9,741 bases of DNA. Origin: Euryarchaeota archaeon UBA111 (lineage in GTDB: Archaea; Thermoplasmatota; Poseidoniia; Poseidoniales; Poseidoniaceae). The notes beneath the pieces were generated by a model. It was not told the origin of the DNA. It saw nothing but the letters and a program-made list of their open reading frames with translations, and ran no database searches. Below, one piece after another: positions 1 through 6,363 of this stretch; position 1 is the stretch's first letter; each line of letters starts with the position of its first letter. The DNA lies in contig DAWS01000159.1 in NCBI GenBank assembly GCA_002506025.1, positions 1 to 9,741 of the forward strand, read 5' to 3'. The position numbers and the translations under genes were made by a program.

Positions 1-20
1 TCGAAAAGCCGGTGCAAGAT

Positions 21-43
21 TAACTATTTTTTTGACAAATATA
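21..43 (+). promoter_or_regulatory. candidate archaeal promoter (TATA-like AT-rich stretch) of the pilin-like operon
   Basis: The 56 bases before the first gene include an AT-rich run with two possible TATA-like elements, CTATTTTTTT at 24-33 and AAATATA at 37-43. Archaeal transcription usually starts about 25 bases after the TATA centre. The first element would therefore give a nearly leaderless message starting close to ATG 57, and the second would place the transcript start between ATG 57 and ATG 81. Neither is a clean BRE/TATA consensus, so this is a position-based guess. Confidence 0.3.
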
Positions 44-55
44 GGTCAATACCTA
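42..55. repeat. short perfect inverted repeat just upstream of the first start codon
   Basis: TAGGT at 42-46 and ACCTA at 51-55 form a perfect 5-bp inverted repeat around the 4-base centre CAAT, ending one base before ATG 57. It could be a half-site pair for a dimeric winged-helix regulator or a small hairpin in the leader, or it could be chance: 5-bp arms are short. No second clear copy of the whole element was noticed in the window. Confidence 0.3.
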
Positions 56-56
56 A

Positions 57-1136
57 ATGATACCAAAGTCTGAGCGTAGCATGGCATCCGTTGTGCGACA
101 CCAGACCCGGTTGCGCAACAGCCGAGAGGATGCTGCAGTCAGTGAAGTGCTTGGTGTCATAATGATGCTAGCCATGGTAGTCTCAATTATGGGCGGAGTT
201 TGGGTGTTCCTCAACCCCTACATTTCTGATTTTGAAGATAATACAAACTGGAATGCTGCAAACGGTATTGCTGATCGGTTGGAGGACCGAATTGATGTCG
301 CCGCTGATTCACCGGATGGTACTGGAATCCGACATAAATTAGGCATGCGGACATCGATGTTACAGGGAGTCAGCAACCTAGAGATATGGTCAATAAGTGC
401 TGATTTATCACCCGCTGATATCATAAAGATATCTGCATTCACTACGACTAGTTTCTCGGTAAGCAGCGTCAACGCAACCGCAGAAAAAGTTTTGATTCAT
501 CACGAAAATGGCATTAATGAATTCCAAATTGATGATTCTAATGGATTAGTTAGCCACAATCTGCAACTTACCGATTGGTACGTCATAACCGTGCTAGATG
601 GAAACGACGAACCCATTCATAAAACTGTCAAATATACCATATCAGGATTAAGGATAATCACAAGTTTAGGCAATGGAGAGCATGAAATCTATCTAGTAAA
701 CAACGCCAGAATTGAACACTTTGCTGATTCAGCGTGGGAGATAAGTAAATTCCCAAGAGTTGAATTCGACGAACTAGCAACTGGTGGAATTAGACTTTCA
801 ATCATACTAACAAATATTGAGGTCAATGGGAGCTTAGGCAGCGCCAATCAGCTAGGCCTTGACATCATTTCTGCTGGTAGCTTAAACCCATTTTCAGGTC
901 CTTGCTACAATGTAAGATATTCACTGACCAACTCAGTTGCTCCAGTAATATCACCACAATATGATGACCAATGGCTTAGTGAATATGTGTTAAATCGAGC
1001 ATCTGGAACCCTAGACAGTTTCGTTGGGCTAGCACCATTTGAACGAGCAAGCGGTGCTGATGGAATAACTGTTAGTTCATTAGGTGAATCAGTTTACTTT
1101 GATTTATCGATCAACAAGGTTGTGGTTGAGAAATGA
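57..1136 (+). CDS. archaeal type IV pilin-like surface protein, first gene of a three-gene operon
   Basis: This 359-aa protein has an Arg/Lys-rich leader, then EDAAVSEVLG (residues 24-33) running into a single hydrophobic helix at about 28-50. That is the pattern of archaeal pilins processed by a PibD-type prepilin peptidase; by analogy with haloarchaeal GAVSP-type sites, cleavage would fall near Ala27/Val28. The rest (about 55-359) is polar and beta-rich, with one cysteine (Cys283), no second membrane segment and no fold I recognise. It presumably lies outside the membrane, with the helix packing into a filament or anchoring the protein. ATG 57 gives a 27-residue leader. ATG 81 (Met9) gives a more typical 19-residue leader; neither has a convincing Shine-Dalgarno, and leaderless translation is possible. 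Its stop overlaps the next gene's start as ATGA. Pilin-like is well supported; its role as major or minor subunit is unknown. Confidence 0.85.
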   Translation: MIPKSERSMASVVRHQTRLRNSREDAAVSEVLGVIMMLAMVVSIMGGVWVFLNPYISDFEDNTNWNAANGIADRLEDRIDVAADSPDGTGIRHKLGMRTSMLQGVSNLEIWSISADLSPADIIKISAFTTTSFSVSSVNATAEKVLIHHENGINEFQIDDSNGLVSHNLQLTDWYVITVLDGNDEPIHKTVKYTISGLRIITSLGNGEHEIYLVNNARIEHFADSAWEISKFPRVEFDELATGGIRLSIILTNIEVNGSLGSANQLGLDIISAGSLNPFSGPCYNVRYSLTNSVAPVISPQYDDQWLSEYVLNRASGTLDSFVGLAPFERASGADGITVSSLGESVYFDLSINKVVVEK

Positions 1137-3358
1137 AGCGTAACATTATCCGTGATGATGAGGCGGTTTCTGCCGCAGTCGCAACTGTGCTATTATTTGG
1201 TGGCGTAGTGTCAATAATCGGCCTAATGCTAGTCTCTATGATACCAATAATCGAGGAGCTTGAGGGTTCTATCGAGAGAGATGATATGTCGTCCCAAATG
1301 ATGATTCTTGCCCAGCAAACCGAAGTTTTGAGCGAACACGGAATGCCTGGTGACTCAACAGAAGTCGAACTAATTCCTCTAGACGGAAGCTTATCGTGGG
1401 ATAGCACTAGGGGTGGCATGTGGTATTCAGCCACCTGGCAGGACGATACAACTTTTAGGATGAAAAGCATACTAGACTTTGATGATCAGATAGAGGTTAA
1501 ACACCCTGAAAGTAAAACTACAGCAATCTGTTTCGATGATTTACGCCTAGGTCCAACTCGACCATTTTTCTACTCTATACCAAATTGGCTGGGAACCCTC
1601 GACATAACTGCGCAACAAGGGCTTGCATCCCCATTGGGTCCAATCAAGATTAAACTCCATAGCGGTGATGCTCTTTTGCAGATAATCGAAATGAATGTTG
1701 ATGATTCTGTAACCATAGACGCAGCATTGTATGCTAATTTACGACTTGAATCTAGCCACGAGTTAGCAATCCTAGGCAGCGCAGGGCAGGGTGGAGCAGC
1801 GCTAATTACTCCTAATAATCCAAGTAAGATCGACAATACGGGCAGGTCGTGGACCATTCCACTACCAGCTGGTGAATCAGTAATCAATGTGATAAGTAAA
1901 GATGCTAATATGGTAACTACTATGATTGATGGGGATGAAAATACCGCAATAGTAAACCCAGATATTAGTTCTAGAATTGGTACCAACTGGCAAAGCTCAA
2001 TTGTTCTCAGCGAGCCAGGCGTAATTTCGGTTACCACCAGTGCGCCATCACACCTTGCCCTGATTACTGAAGAGACAGGCAACTCTGGCATAATCAATCT
2101 AAGGTCGTCATCAGGCGCTTACATGGGAACTGAATTCTTGACCCCTCATATGTCTGGTTTCCTAGAATTGACCAATCCATCCTTAACCACCGCAACAGCA
2201 ACCTGGCAGGGAGGTGGAGTATCGATCCCTAGCCAGACCAGTGAAAGCATTTCATGGCCACCTTCCGGTCTCGCTGGCTCACCAATAATTGATGTAGACA
2301 AAGACATTTTAGTCAGGTGGCATAATAATCAATCTAGTGGAGTAAGTAACGGTGCAAGCATCATTCCAGCCGTCGATACCGGATACTCATCAGGACTGGA
2401 ACACATATTCACAACTTACAATTCTGCAGCCGATGATTTGGTGGTAACTCAAATAGCGGGATACAGTTCTGTTTGGAACTACACAGGACCAAGCTCATTC
2501 AACCACACTTCTAGCTACCTTGACCAATTTTATTCATTTTCTGCAGACCAAGGGGACCATCAAATATCGGTGACAAAAGACCACCCAATCAGAGTATACC
2601 GCGTTAGTGGTAATTCTGGATTAATCGAGATCCATCATGATGGTGAGGAACGATGTTTAGGCATTGATACGACTGCCAGTGGCTGGATTTCAACAGATTT
2701 ACCATGGGACACTGTCGCAGGACGAAGTGAATTACAAATCCTACAAGCATGGAGTGTTGGTTCACACCCTTCGAGTTATTCTGTCAACCTAATTGCAGCA
2801 AGCACAGAGTCTGATTACGCTTCTGTTGCATCTGCATGGATTTTCCACATATCTAGGTTGACTTACGAGTTTACATCATCTGTAACTGGCATGGAGGTAG
2901 CATACTCTAACGGCGCTGTATTGACTAATCATCCTGAATTTCAACCAACTGTCCTGAAACAGCCCAATGATAGGTCTGGACCAGGGCCAAGATTTGCCTC
3001 AACAATACCCGCACTAAATCCTACCTCTGATAGCACTGTTGGTGCTGGTGTAATGAATCTAGATATCGAGTTATCATACCGTGAATCACTGGCTTCGGAG
3101 TCTGCTTATGAGGTAAGAAGAGGTTGGTACAGTCCGTATGGATCAGCCATTGCTAATTCAGCTGCCAGTGGCTTAGACCAAAGCCTTGATTGGACAATTT
3201 ATCCCGGAAGTTTGGACTTACTAACTGATTATATTGGTTGGGTTCCTGACCCAAGTATCGGTACATCTGAAGCGGTCTGGCATACCAATGGAGAATTAAT
3301 TCAATTTAGCTTACAATTATCCTCACTCGATGTTACTATGGCGGAGGCGGTAGAATGA
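1133..3358 (+). CDS. very large pilin-like surface protein (741 aa)
   Basis: The N-terminus has a short charged leader, the processing-like site DDEAVSAAVA (residues 8-17) and a hydrophobic helix at about 12-40, followed by an acidic, helical stretch to about 70. Cleavage near Ala11/Val12 is inferred. The layout 'helix, then Q-x-L-rich segment, then LxxDGxLSWD' recalls the haloarchaeal DUF7289-type pilin-like family from memory. The remaining ~650 residues are Ser/Thr/Gly/Asn-rich and beta-rich, with N-x-S/T sequons, two cysteines (133 and 508) and no second membrane helix. Most archaeal pilins are 100-350 aa, so this one carries a large extra ectodomain and may be a tip adhesin or a membrane-tethered adhesin. 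The start overlaps the upstream stop (ATGA at 1133), indicating translational coupling. I do not recognise the C-terminal domains. Confidence 0.85.
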   Translation: MKRNIIRDDEAVSAAVATVLLFGGVVSIIGLMLVSMIPIIEELEGSIERDDMSSQMMILAQQTEVLSEHGMPGDSTEVELIPLDGSLSWDSTRGGMWYSATWQDDTTFRMKSILDFDDQIEVKHPESKTTAICFDDLRLGPTRPFFYSIPNWLGTLDITAQQGLASPLGPIKIKLHSGDALLQIIEMNVDDSVTIDAALYANLRLESSHELAILGSAGQGGAALITPNNPSKIDNTGRSWTIPLPAGESVINVISKDANMVTTMIDGDENTAIVNPDISSRIGTNWQSSIVLSEPGVISVTTSAPSHLALITEETGNSGIINLRSSSGAYMGTEFLTPHMSGFLELTNPSLTTATATWQGGGVSIPSQTSESISWPPSGLAGSPIIDVDKDILVRWHNNQSSGVSNGASIIPAVDTGYSSGLEHIFTTYNSAADDLVVTQIAGYSSVWNYTGPSSFNHTSSYLDQFYSFSADQGDHQISVTKDHPIRVYRVSGNSGLIEIHHDGEERCLGIDTTASGWISTDLPWDTVAGRSELQILQAWSVGSHPSSYSVNLIAASTESDYASVASAWIFHISRLTYEFTSSVTGMEVAYSNGAVLTNHPEFQPTVLKQPNDRSGPGPRFASTIPALNPTSDSTVGAGVMNLDIELSYRESLASESAYEVRRGWYSPYGSAIANSAASGLDQSLDWTIYPGSLDLLTDYIGWVPDPSIGTSEAVWHTNGELIQFSLQLSSLDVTMAEAVE
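3343..3347 (+). promoter_or_regulatory. Shine-Dalgarno site GGAGG for the third operon gene
   Basis: GGAGG lies 7 bases before ATG 3355, inside the end of the preceding gene. It is a full match to the core complementary to the archaeal 16S rRNA 3' end and fixes the start of the 156-aa gene. Together with the ATGA overlap it suggests both re-initiation and independent ribosome loading. Confidence 0.75.
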
Positions 3359-3825
3359 ATCGAAAGCTAACTAGGGTAAAAGATACGTCTGGTGCTGCCA
3401 CAGAACTAGGATATATTTTCACATTCTTACTCGGAGTGCTGCTTCTTTCGGTATTTAGCATTTGGACTTGGGACATCGAGACTGCAACCCGTGAAAGGTG
3501 GAATGAAGAAGCAATTCAAATGAATCTAGATGATTTAGCTGCTGCTGTCGAACGAGCAGATGAAGCGAGTCGCCTTGGTGACATAGAATATACTGAGTGC
3601 GTTTGGTGGCGAGCCACTGAGGCGAATGAAAACCTGTTCACCATCAGTCTTACGGATAACTCTCTACTGTTGATTGATGATGGAGGGGCGCTGGACACCG
3701 AAGTATACATTTCAGGAACTGGTTCAGGAAATCACACCGGTAGCATTGACTTGTCAGGTGCCCAGATGATTTGGGTCAGCCATAAAGATGGAGTTACATC
3801 GATTGATATCAATAGGCCTCAGTGA
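3355..3825 (+). CDS. small pilin/pseudopilin-like membrane-anchored protein
   Basis: This 156-aa protein starts with a basic leader (NRKLTRVK), then DTSGAATELGYIF (residues 10-22) and a hydrophobic helix at about 18-39 ending in WTWD. The small-residue site near Gly13/Ala14 and the Glu17 inside the helix start resemble a class III leader and the conserved glutamate of type IV pilins. It also resembles, by recall only, the small haloarchaeal DUF7266-like proteins found beside large pilin-like genes. Residues 45-75 are charged and probably helical; the rest is a short beta-rich domain with one cysteine (Cys82). The start overlaps the preceding stop (ATGA) behind a strong ribosome site. A minor pilin or assembly-initiating subunit is the likeliest role. 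It ends 3 bases before the stop of the convergent gene, leaving no room for an intergenic terminator. Confidence 0.8.
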   Translation: MNRKLTRVKDTSGAATELGYIFTFLLGVLLLSVFSIWTWDIETATRERWNEEAIQMNLDDLAAAVERADEASRLGDIEYTECVWWRATEANENLFTISLTDNSLLLIDDGGALDTEVYISGTGSGNHTGSIDLSGAQMIWVSHKDGVTSIDINRPQ

Positions 3826-3828
3826 GTG

Positions 3829-6351
3829 CTATCTACCCATGACCGCATTGTGAACTCGGTTTTGCACCTCACGCATTCTTGACTTAGCGCCTAGTTCACG
3901 AAATACTGATAATGCTCTCTGCAAATATTCCATACGCCGAGATTTTTCTTGTGCGACACTGCCTAAACGGATTAACAACTCGCCAATTTGCATCCGTAAG
4001 TCGTTTGCCTCAGCGATAACTAACGCTTCCCTAAAGTGTTCCATCGCCTCATCATTCTTTCCTGAGTCCTGCAAGACCTCACCTAGCAAGATTGTTATAT
4101 CGACCATTGCCAAAATATCTCCCTCTTCGTTCATTGCATCAAGCGCTTGCGAATAATGATGTGAGGCAACGTCAGCATCTCCTACCTTGGCATAATATCT
4201 GCCTAGAACAGCTTGGGCTCTAGCGTGCAATTGTTTGTCATTCAATTTGTCTGTTTTGTCAAAGGCTTCGAGGGCGTGGTCTCGGGCGCGTTCTATCTCT
4301 CCAAGATCCATGAGTGAACGGGCTAGAATTAATTGTGAACCAATTAATTCACTATCATCATGTTCCTGCAAAATAGTTTCAACCTCAGAGTATGATTCTA
4401 ACGCCTTAGATTTGTCATTTTTCCTTCGTAGGATGTATCCCATGTTGTTGTAACTACGAGCTGCGCCAATAGCGTCCTTTAATTTGATGAATATTTGTAG
4501 TGCATCTCGGTGCATATTTAGTGATTCATCTAAATTCCCTTGCTTAAGAGATATGTCTGCTAGCGCAGATAATAACTCAGCTTGAGTATTGACATCCTTA
4601 CTTTTATTGGCGCTTTCTTGCGCATCCCTGAAGGCCTCTTTAGCATCCTCAAACCTTCCAAGGAGTGCTAAAATTTCGCCCTTGTAATGATTGACTTTTG
4701 TCGAAACATTTTCTGACAACTCAGATTGCTCAAGAGACTCGATTAAACCAAGTAATTCCATATGACCCTGAGAGATTAGGCTTCTTCCAGTATTAACGAT
4801 AATTTCTGCGGCCTCAGTCATATTGTCAGAGCTAACGAGGTGAAAAATCAACTCGATAGTGAATACTGGCGCATCACTTGCTTTTTGATACCATGTGCTA
4901 CATTTATTGTGTAATTCGATTTTTAATTTTTCATCTAAACTTCGCAAGAGGAACTCCCGAATTAAATCATGGACATCATAAACCTCACTGTCAACCTGTC
5001 TTGCCAACCCTTGTTCGACTAAAGAATCGAGAACATCAATGTCCAATTTTTGCTCTGACAGAGCATCTATCGATACCGGCTCTCTGAAAATCGACAGTAC
5101 AGAAAGCACTCGTTTTTGCTCTGCGCTAAGTTTCGAAAAGATTTCAACTGTAACATAATTTTCAAGTGTCTCGTGAAAAGCAGTTGCCGATGCTCCACGA
5201 TTAATTAATTCTAGAACTAGTGGGTGACCACGTGATATTCCATGTATGTATAACCACTGTTCATCCTCTAAATTCTCAAAACTGCTCAAGAGATTTCTAC
5301 CGGAATCCGAGTCTAAACCATCAAGTGGCAAGACCAGGCTGGCAATTCTGCCCTCCGCATCTTTAGATGGAACAACTGGTTTGAAGGACCTTGAAAACAA
5401 GACTAAACCAATTTTCTCTTCGCTGCCCAGAAGGCCTAATGCCATCGCTTGGAAAGTCTGGTGCAAAGTTGCATCTGCAACTTTGTGAAAGTCATCTATG
5501 ACAATTAGTGAGGGTGTGCCTTCGAGCGCATCAATTAGTAGATTTGCTGCTTCTGCAGGTTTCGGTACTGGGGTAGTTGCGATATAATCTGCGAAGGTTG
5601 AATCACCAATATTAGCCAGCCATTCGCCGACTGACTCAAAAAAAGCACGAGAGCCTTCCCAATCTTGACAGCGATGATACATTAAGTTGCGGCGATGCAT
5701 AAAACGCTCAATTAATTTGCTTGCCATTGTTGTTTTACCAATGCCCGCAATACCAGGAACTAGTAGGGTTGTAGCTCTAGCTTCTAGTAAATTAAACATG
5801 TTATCGAGCTCTTTTTCTCTTCCGTAGAAGTGACGAAGTCTGGGTAAGTCTCCTAAAGCTGTAACGAGTTGTTTTTCAACATGCTTCGACAAATCGCGTT
5901 CAATCAAGTCAGCCGATAGACTCCTAGAGTCTAATATGCAGTTATCATCCATATACCTGATAATATCCACTGAACGCATGGTAAAAGGCAGTATTGTGTT
6001 GATTTCTCCTAGGGTGGAAGATTCAATCTTTCCGTCGCTTAAGATGCAACGGACTGGGAACGAACGTAGGTTATTCCATGTATCCTCTGCTAAGTTCTTG
6101 CCCGAATCGGTCAAAAAATACGCTTTTCGTTTCCTTGATACCCCTTTTACGTGTGCTTGACGCTCGATAAGCAATCCTTGATCTTTTAATCCTGCAATAG
6201 CTCTTGGGACATTCGACCTAGCAATCGCAACCGCATTTGCAATCCCCATTTGTGACAAGGAGAATGGTACCTCAACACTATTTTTGTAGTCAGAATAATC
6301 TAGCAAGTGCAGCAAGATACGTTCTTGCACGCCTGGTTTTGCACTTGCCAT
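3829..6351 (-). CDS. STAND-family regulator: winged helix, P-loop NTPase and TPR array
   Basis: This 840-aa soluble protein has: a MarR/ArsR-like winged helix (about 5-92); a linker domain (93-170); an NB-ARC/MalT-like NTPase starting at FYGREKEL (175-182), with Walker A GIAGIGKTT (200-208, Lys206) and Walker B SLIVIDDF (281-288, Asp286/287); the sensor-like LFSRS (318-322); and RGHPLVLEL (374-382). A second winged helix follows (about 405-470) with the His461-Asp462 pair of the MHD-like position, then about seven TPRs (553-819). STAND proteins hold ADP when inactive, then exchange nucleotide and oligomerise when their sensor repeats bind a ligand. With a DNA-binding N-terminus this is most likely a ligand-switched transcription regulator rather than a nuclease-type defence protein. 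All core motifs look intact. The start is fixed by GGTGAT just upstream. It is the second gene of an operon with the surface protein, 12 bases downstream of it. Its target and ligand are unknown. Confidence 0.88.
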   Translation of the reverse strand: MASAKPGVQERILLHLLDYSDYKNSVEVPFSLSQMGIANAVAIARSNVPRAIAGLKDQGLLIERQAHVKGVSRKRKAYFLTDSGKNLAEDTWNNLRSFPVRCILSDGKIESSTLGEINTILPFTMRSVDIIRYMDDNCILDSRSLSADLIERDLSKHVEKQLVTALGDLPRLRHFYGREKELDNMFNLLEARATTLLVPGIAGIGKTTMASKLIERFMHRRNLMYHRCQDWEGSRAFFESVGEWLANIGDSTFADYIATTPVPKPAEAANLLIDALEGTPSLIVIDDFHKVADATLHQTFQAMALGLLGSEEKIGLVLFSRSFKPVVPSKDAEGRIASLVLPLDGLDSDSGRNLLSSFENLEDEQWLYIHGISRGHPLVLELINRGASATAFHETLENYVTVEIFSKLSAEQKRVLSVLSIFREPVSIDALSEQKLDIDVLDSLVEQGLARQVDSEVYDVHDLIREFLLRSLDEKLKIELHNKCSTWYQKASDAPVFTIELIFHLVSSDNMTEAAEIIVNTGRSLISQGHMELLGLIESLEQSELSENVSTKVNHYKGEILALLGRFEDAKEAFRDAQESANKSKDVNTQAELLSALADISLKQGNLDESLNMHRDALQIFIKLKDAIGAARSYNNMGYILRRKNDKSKALESYSEVETILQEHDDSELIGSQLILARSLMDLGEIERARDHALEAFDKTDKLNDKQLHARAQAVLGRYYAKVGDADVASHHYSQALDAMNEEGDILAMVDITILLGEVLQDSGKNDEAMEHFREALVIAEANDLRMQIGELLIRLGSVAQEKSRRMEYLQRALSVFRELGAKSRMREVQNRVHNAVMGR
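3895..4695 (-). repeat. coding region of about seven tandem TPR motifs
   Basis: Residues 553-819 of the STAND protein contain helical pairs with a period of about 35-40 residues and TPR-type spacing, for example KGEILALLGRFEDAKEAF (557-574), LADISLKQGNLDESL (597-611), LGEVLQDSGKNDEAMEHF (756-773) and LIRLGSVAQEK (793-803). Repeats start near 553, 590, 629, 669, 708, 748 and 785. They diverge at the protein level and are not DNA repeats. In MalT-like proteins this region is the ligand or partner sensor. Confidence 0.8.
5167..5829 (-). other. nucleotide-binding core of the STAND regulator
   Basis: This stretch encodes residues 175-395: the GRE entry motif, Walker A (bases 5728-5754), Walker B, the sensor-type LFSRS and the GHPLVLEL helix. 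The order and spacing match NB-ARC/NACHT-type switch ATPases. No inactivating substitution was seen in the lysine, the Walker B aspartates or the GHP motif, so ATP binding and hydrolysis are expected. Confidence 0.8.
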
Positions 6352-6354
6352 TGT

Positions 6355-6360
6355 ATCACC
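6355..6360 (-). promoter_or_regulatory. Shine-Dalgarno site GGTGAT for the STAND regulator
   Basis: On the minus strand the 12-base gap between the surface-protein stop and the regulator's ATG reads TTTGGTGATACA. GGTGAT is a perfect match to part of the archaeal anti-Shine-Dalgarno complement (GGAGGTGATC). It supports ATG 6351 as the true start and translation from a shared message. Confidence 0.75.
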
Positions 6361-6363
6361 AAA

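Noticed and set aside
1111..1470. 119-aa minus-strand open frame across the junction of the first two pilin-like genes
   Set aside because: It is antisense to two well-supported coupled genes, has no recognisable domain and spans their overlap; it is a shadow frame.
1570..2097. 175-aa minus-strand open frame inside the 741-aa gene
   Set aside because: It appears hydrophobic only because it is antisense to Ser/Thr/Asn/Asp-rich coding sequence; it has no ribosome site, and the sense strand encodes a continuous secreted-type protein.
3829..6351. STAND ATPase as an antiviral (Avs-like) defence protein
   Set aside because: The N-terminus is a winged-helix DNA-binding domain rather than a nuclease, protease, TIR or pore-forming effector, and no defence or mobile genes are nearby; a regulator fits better.
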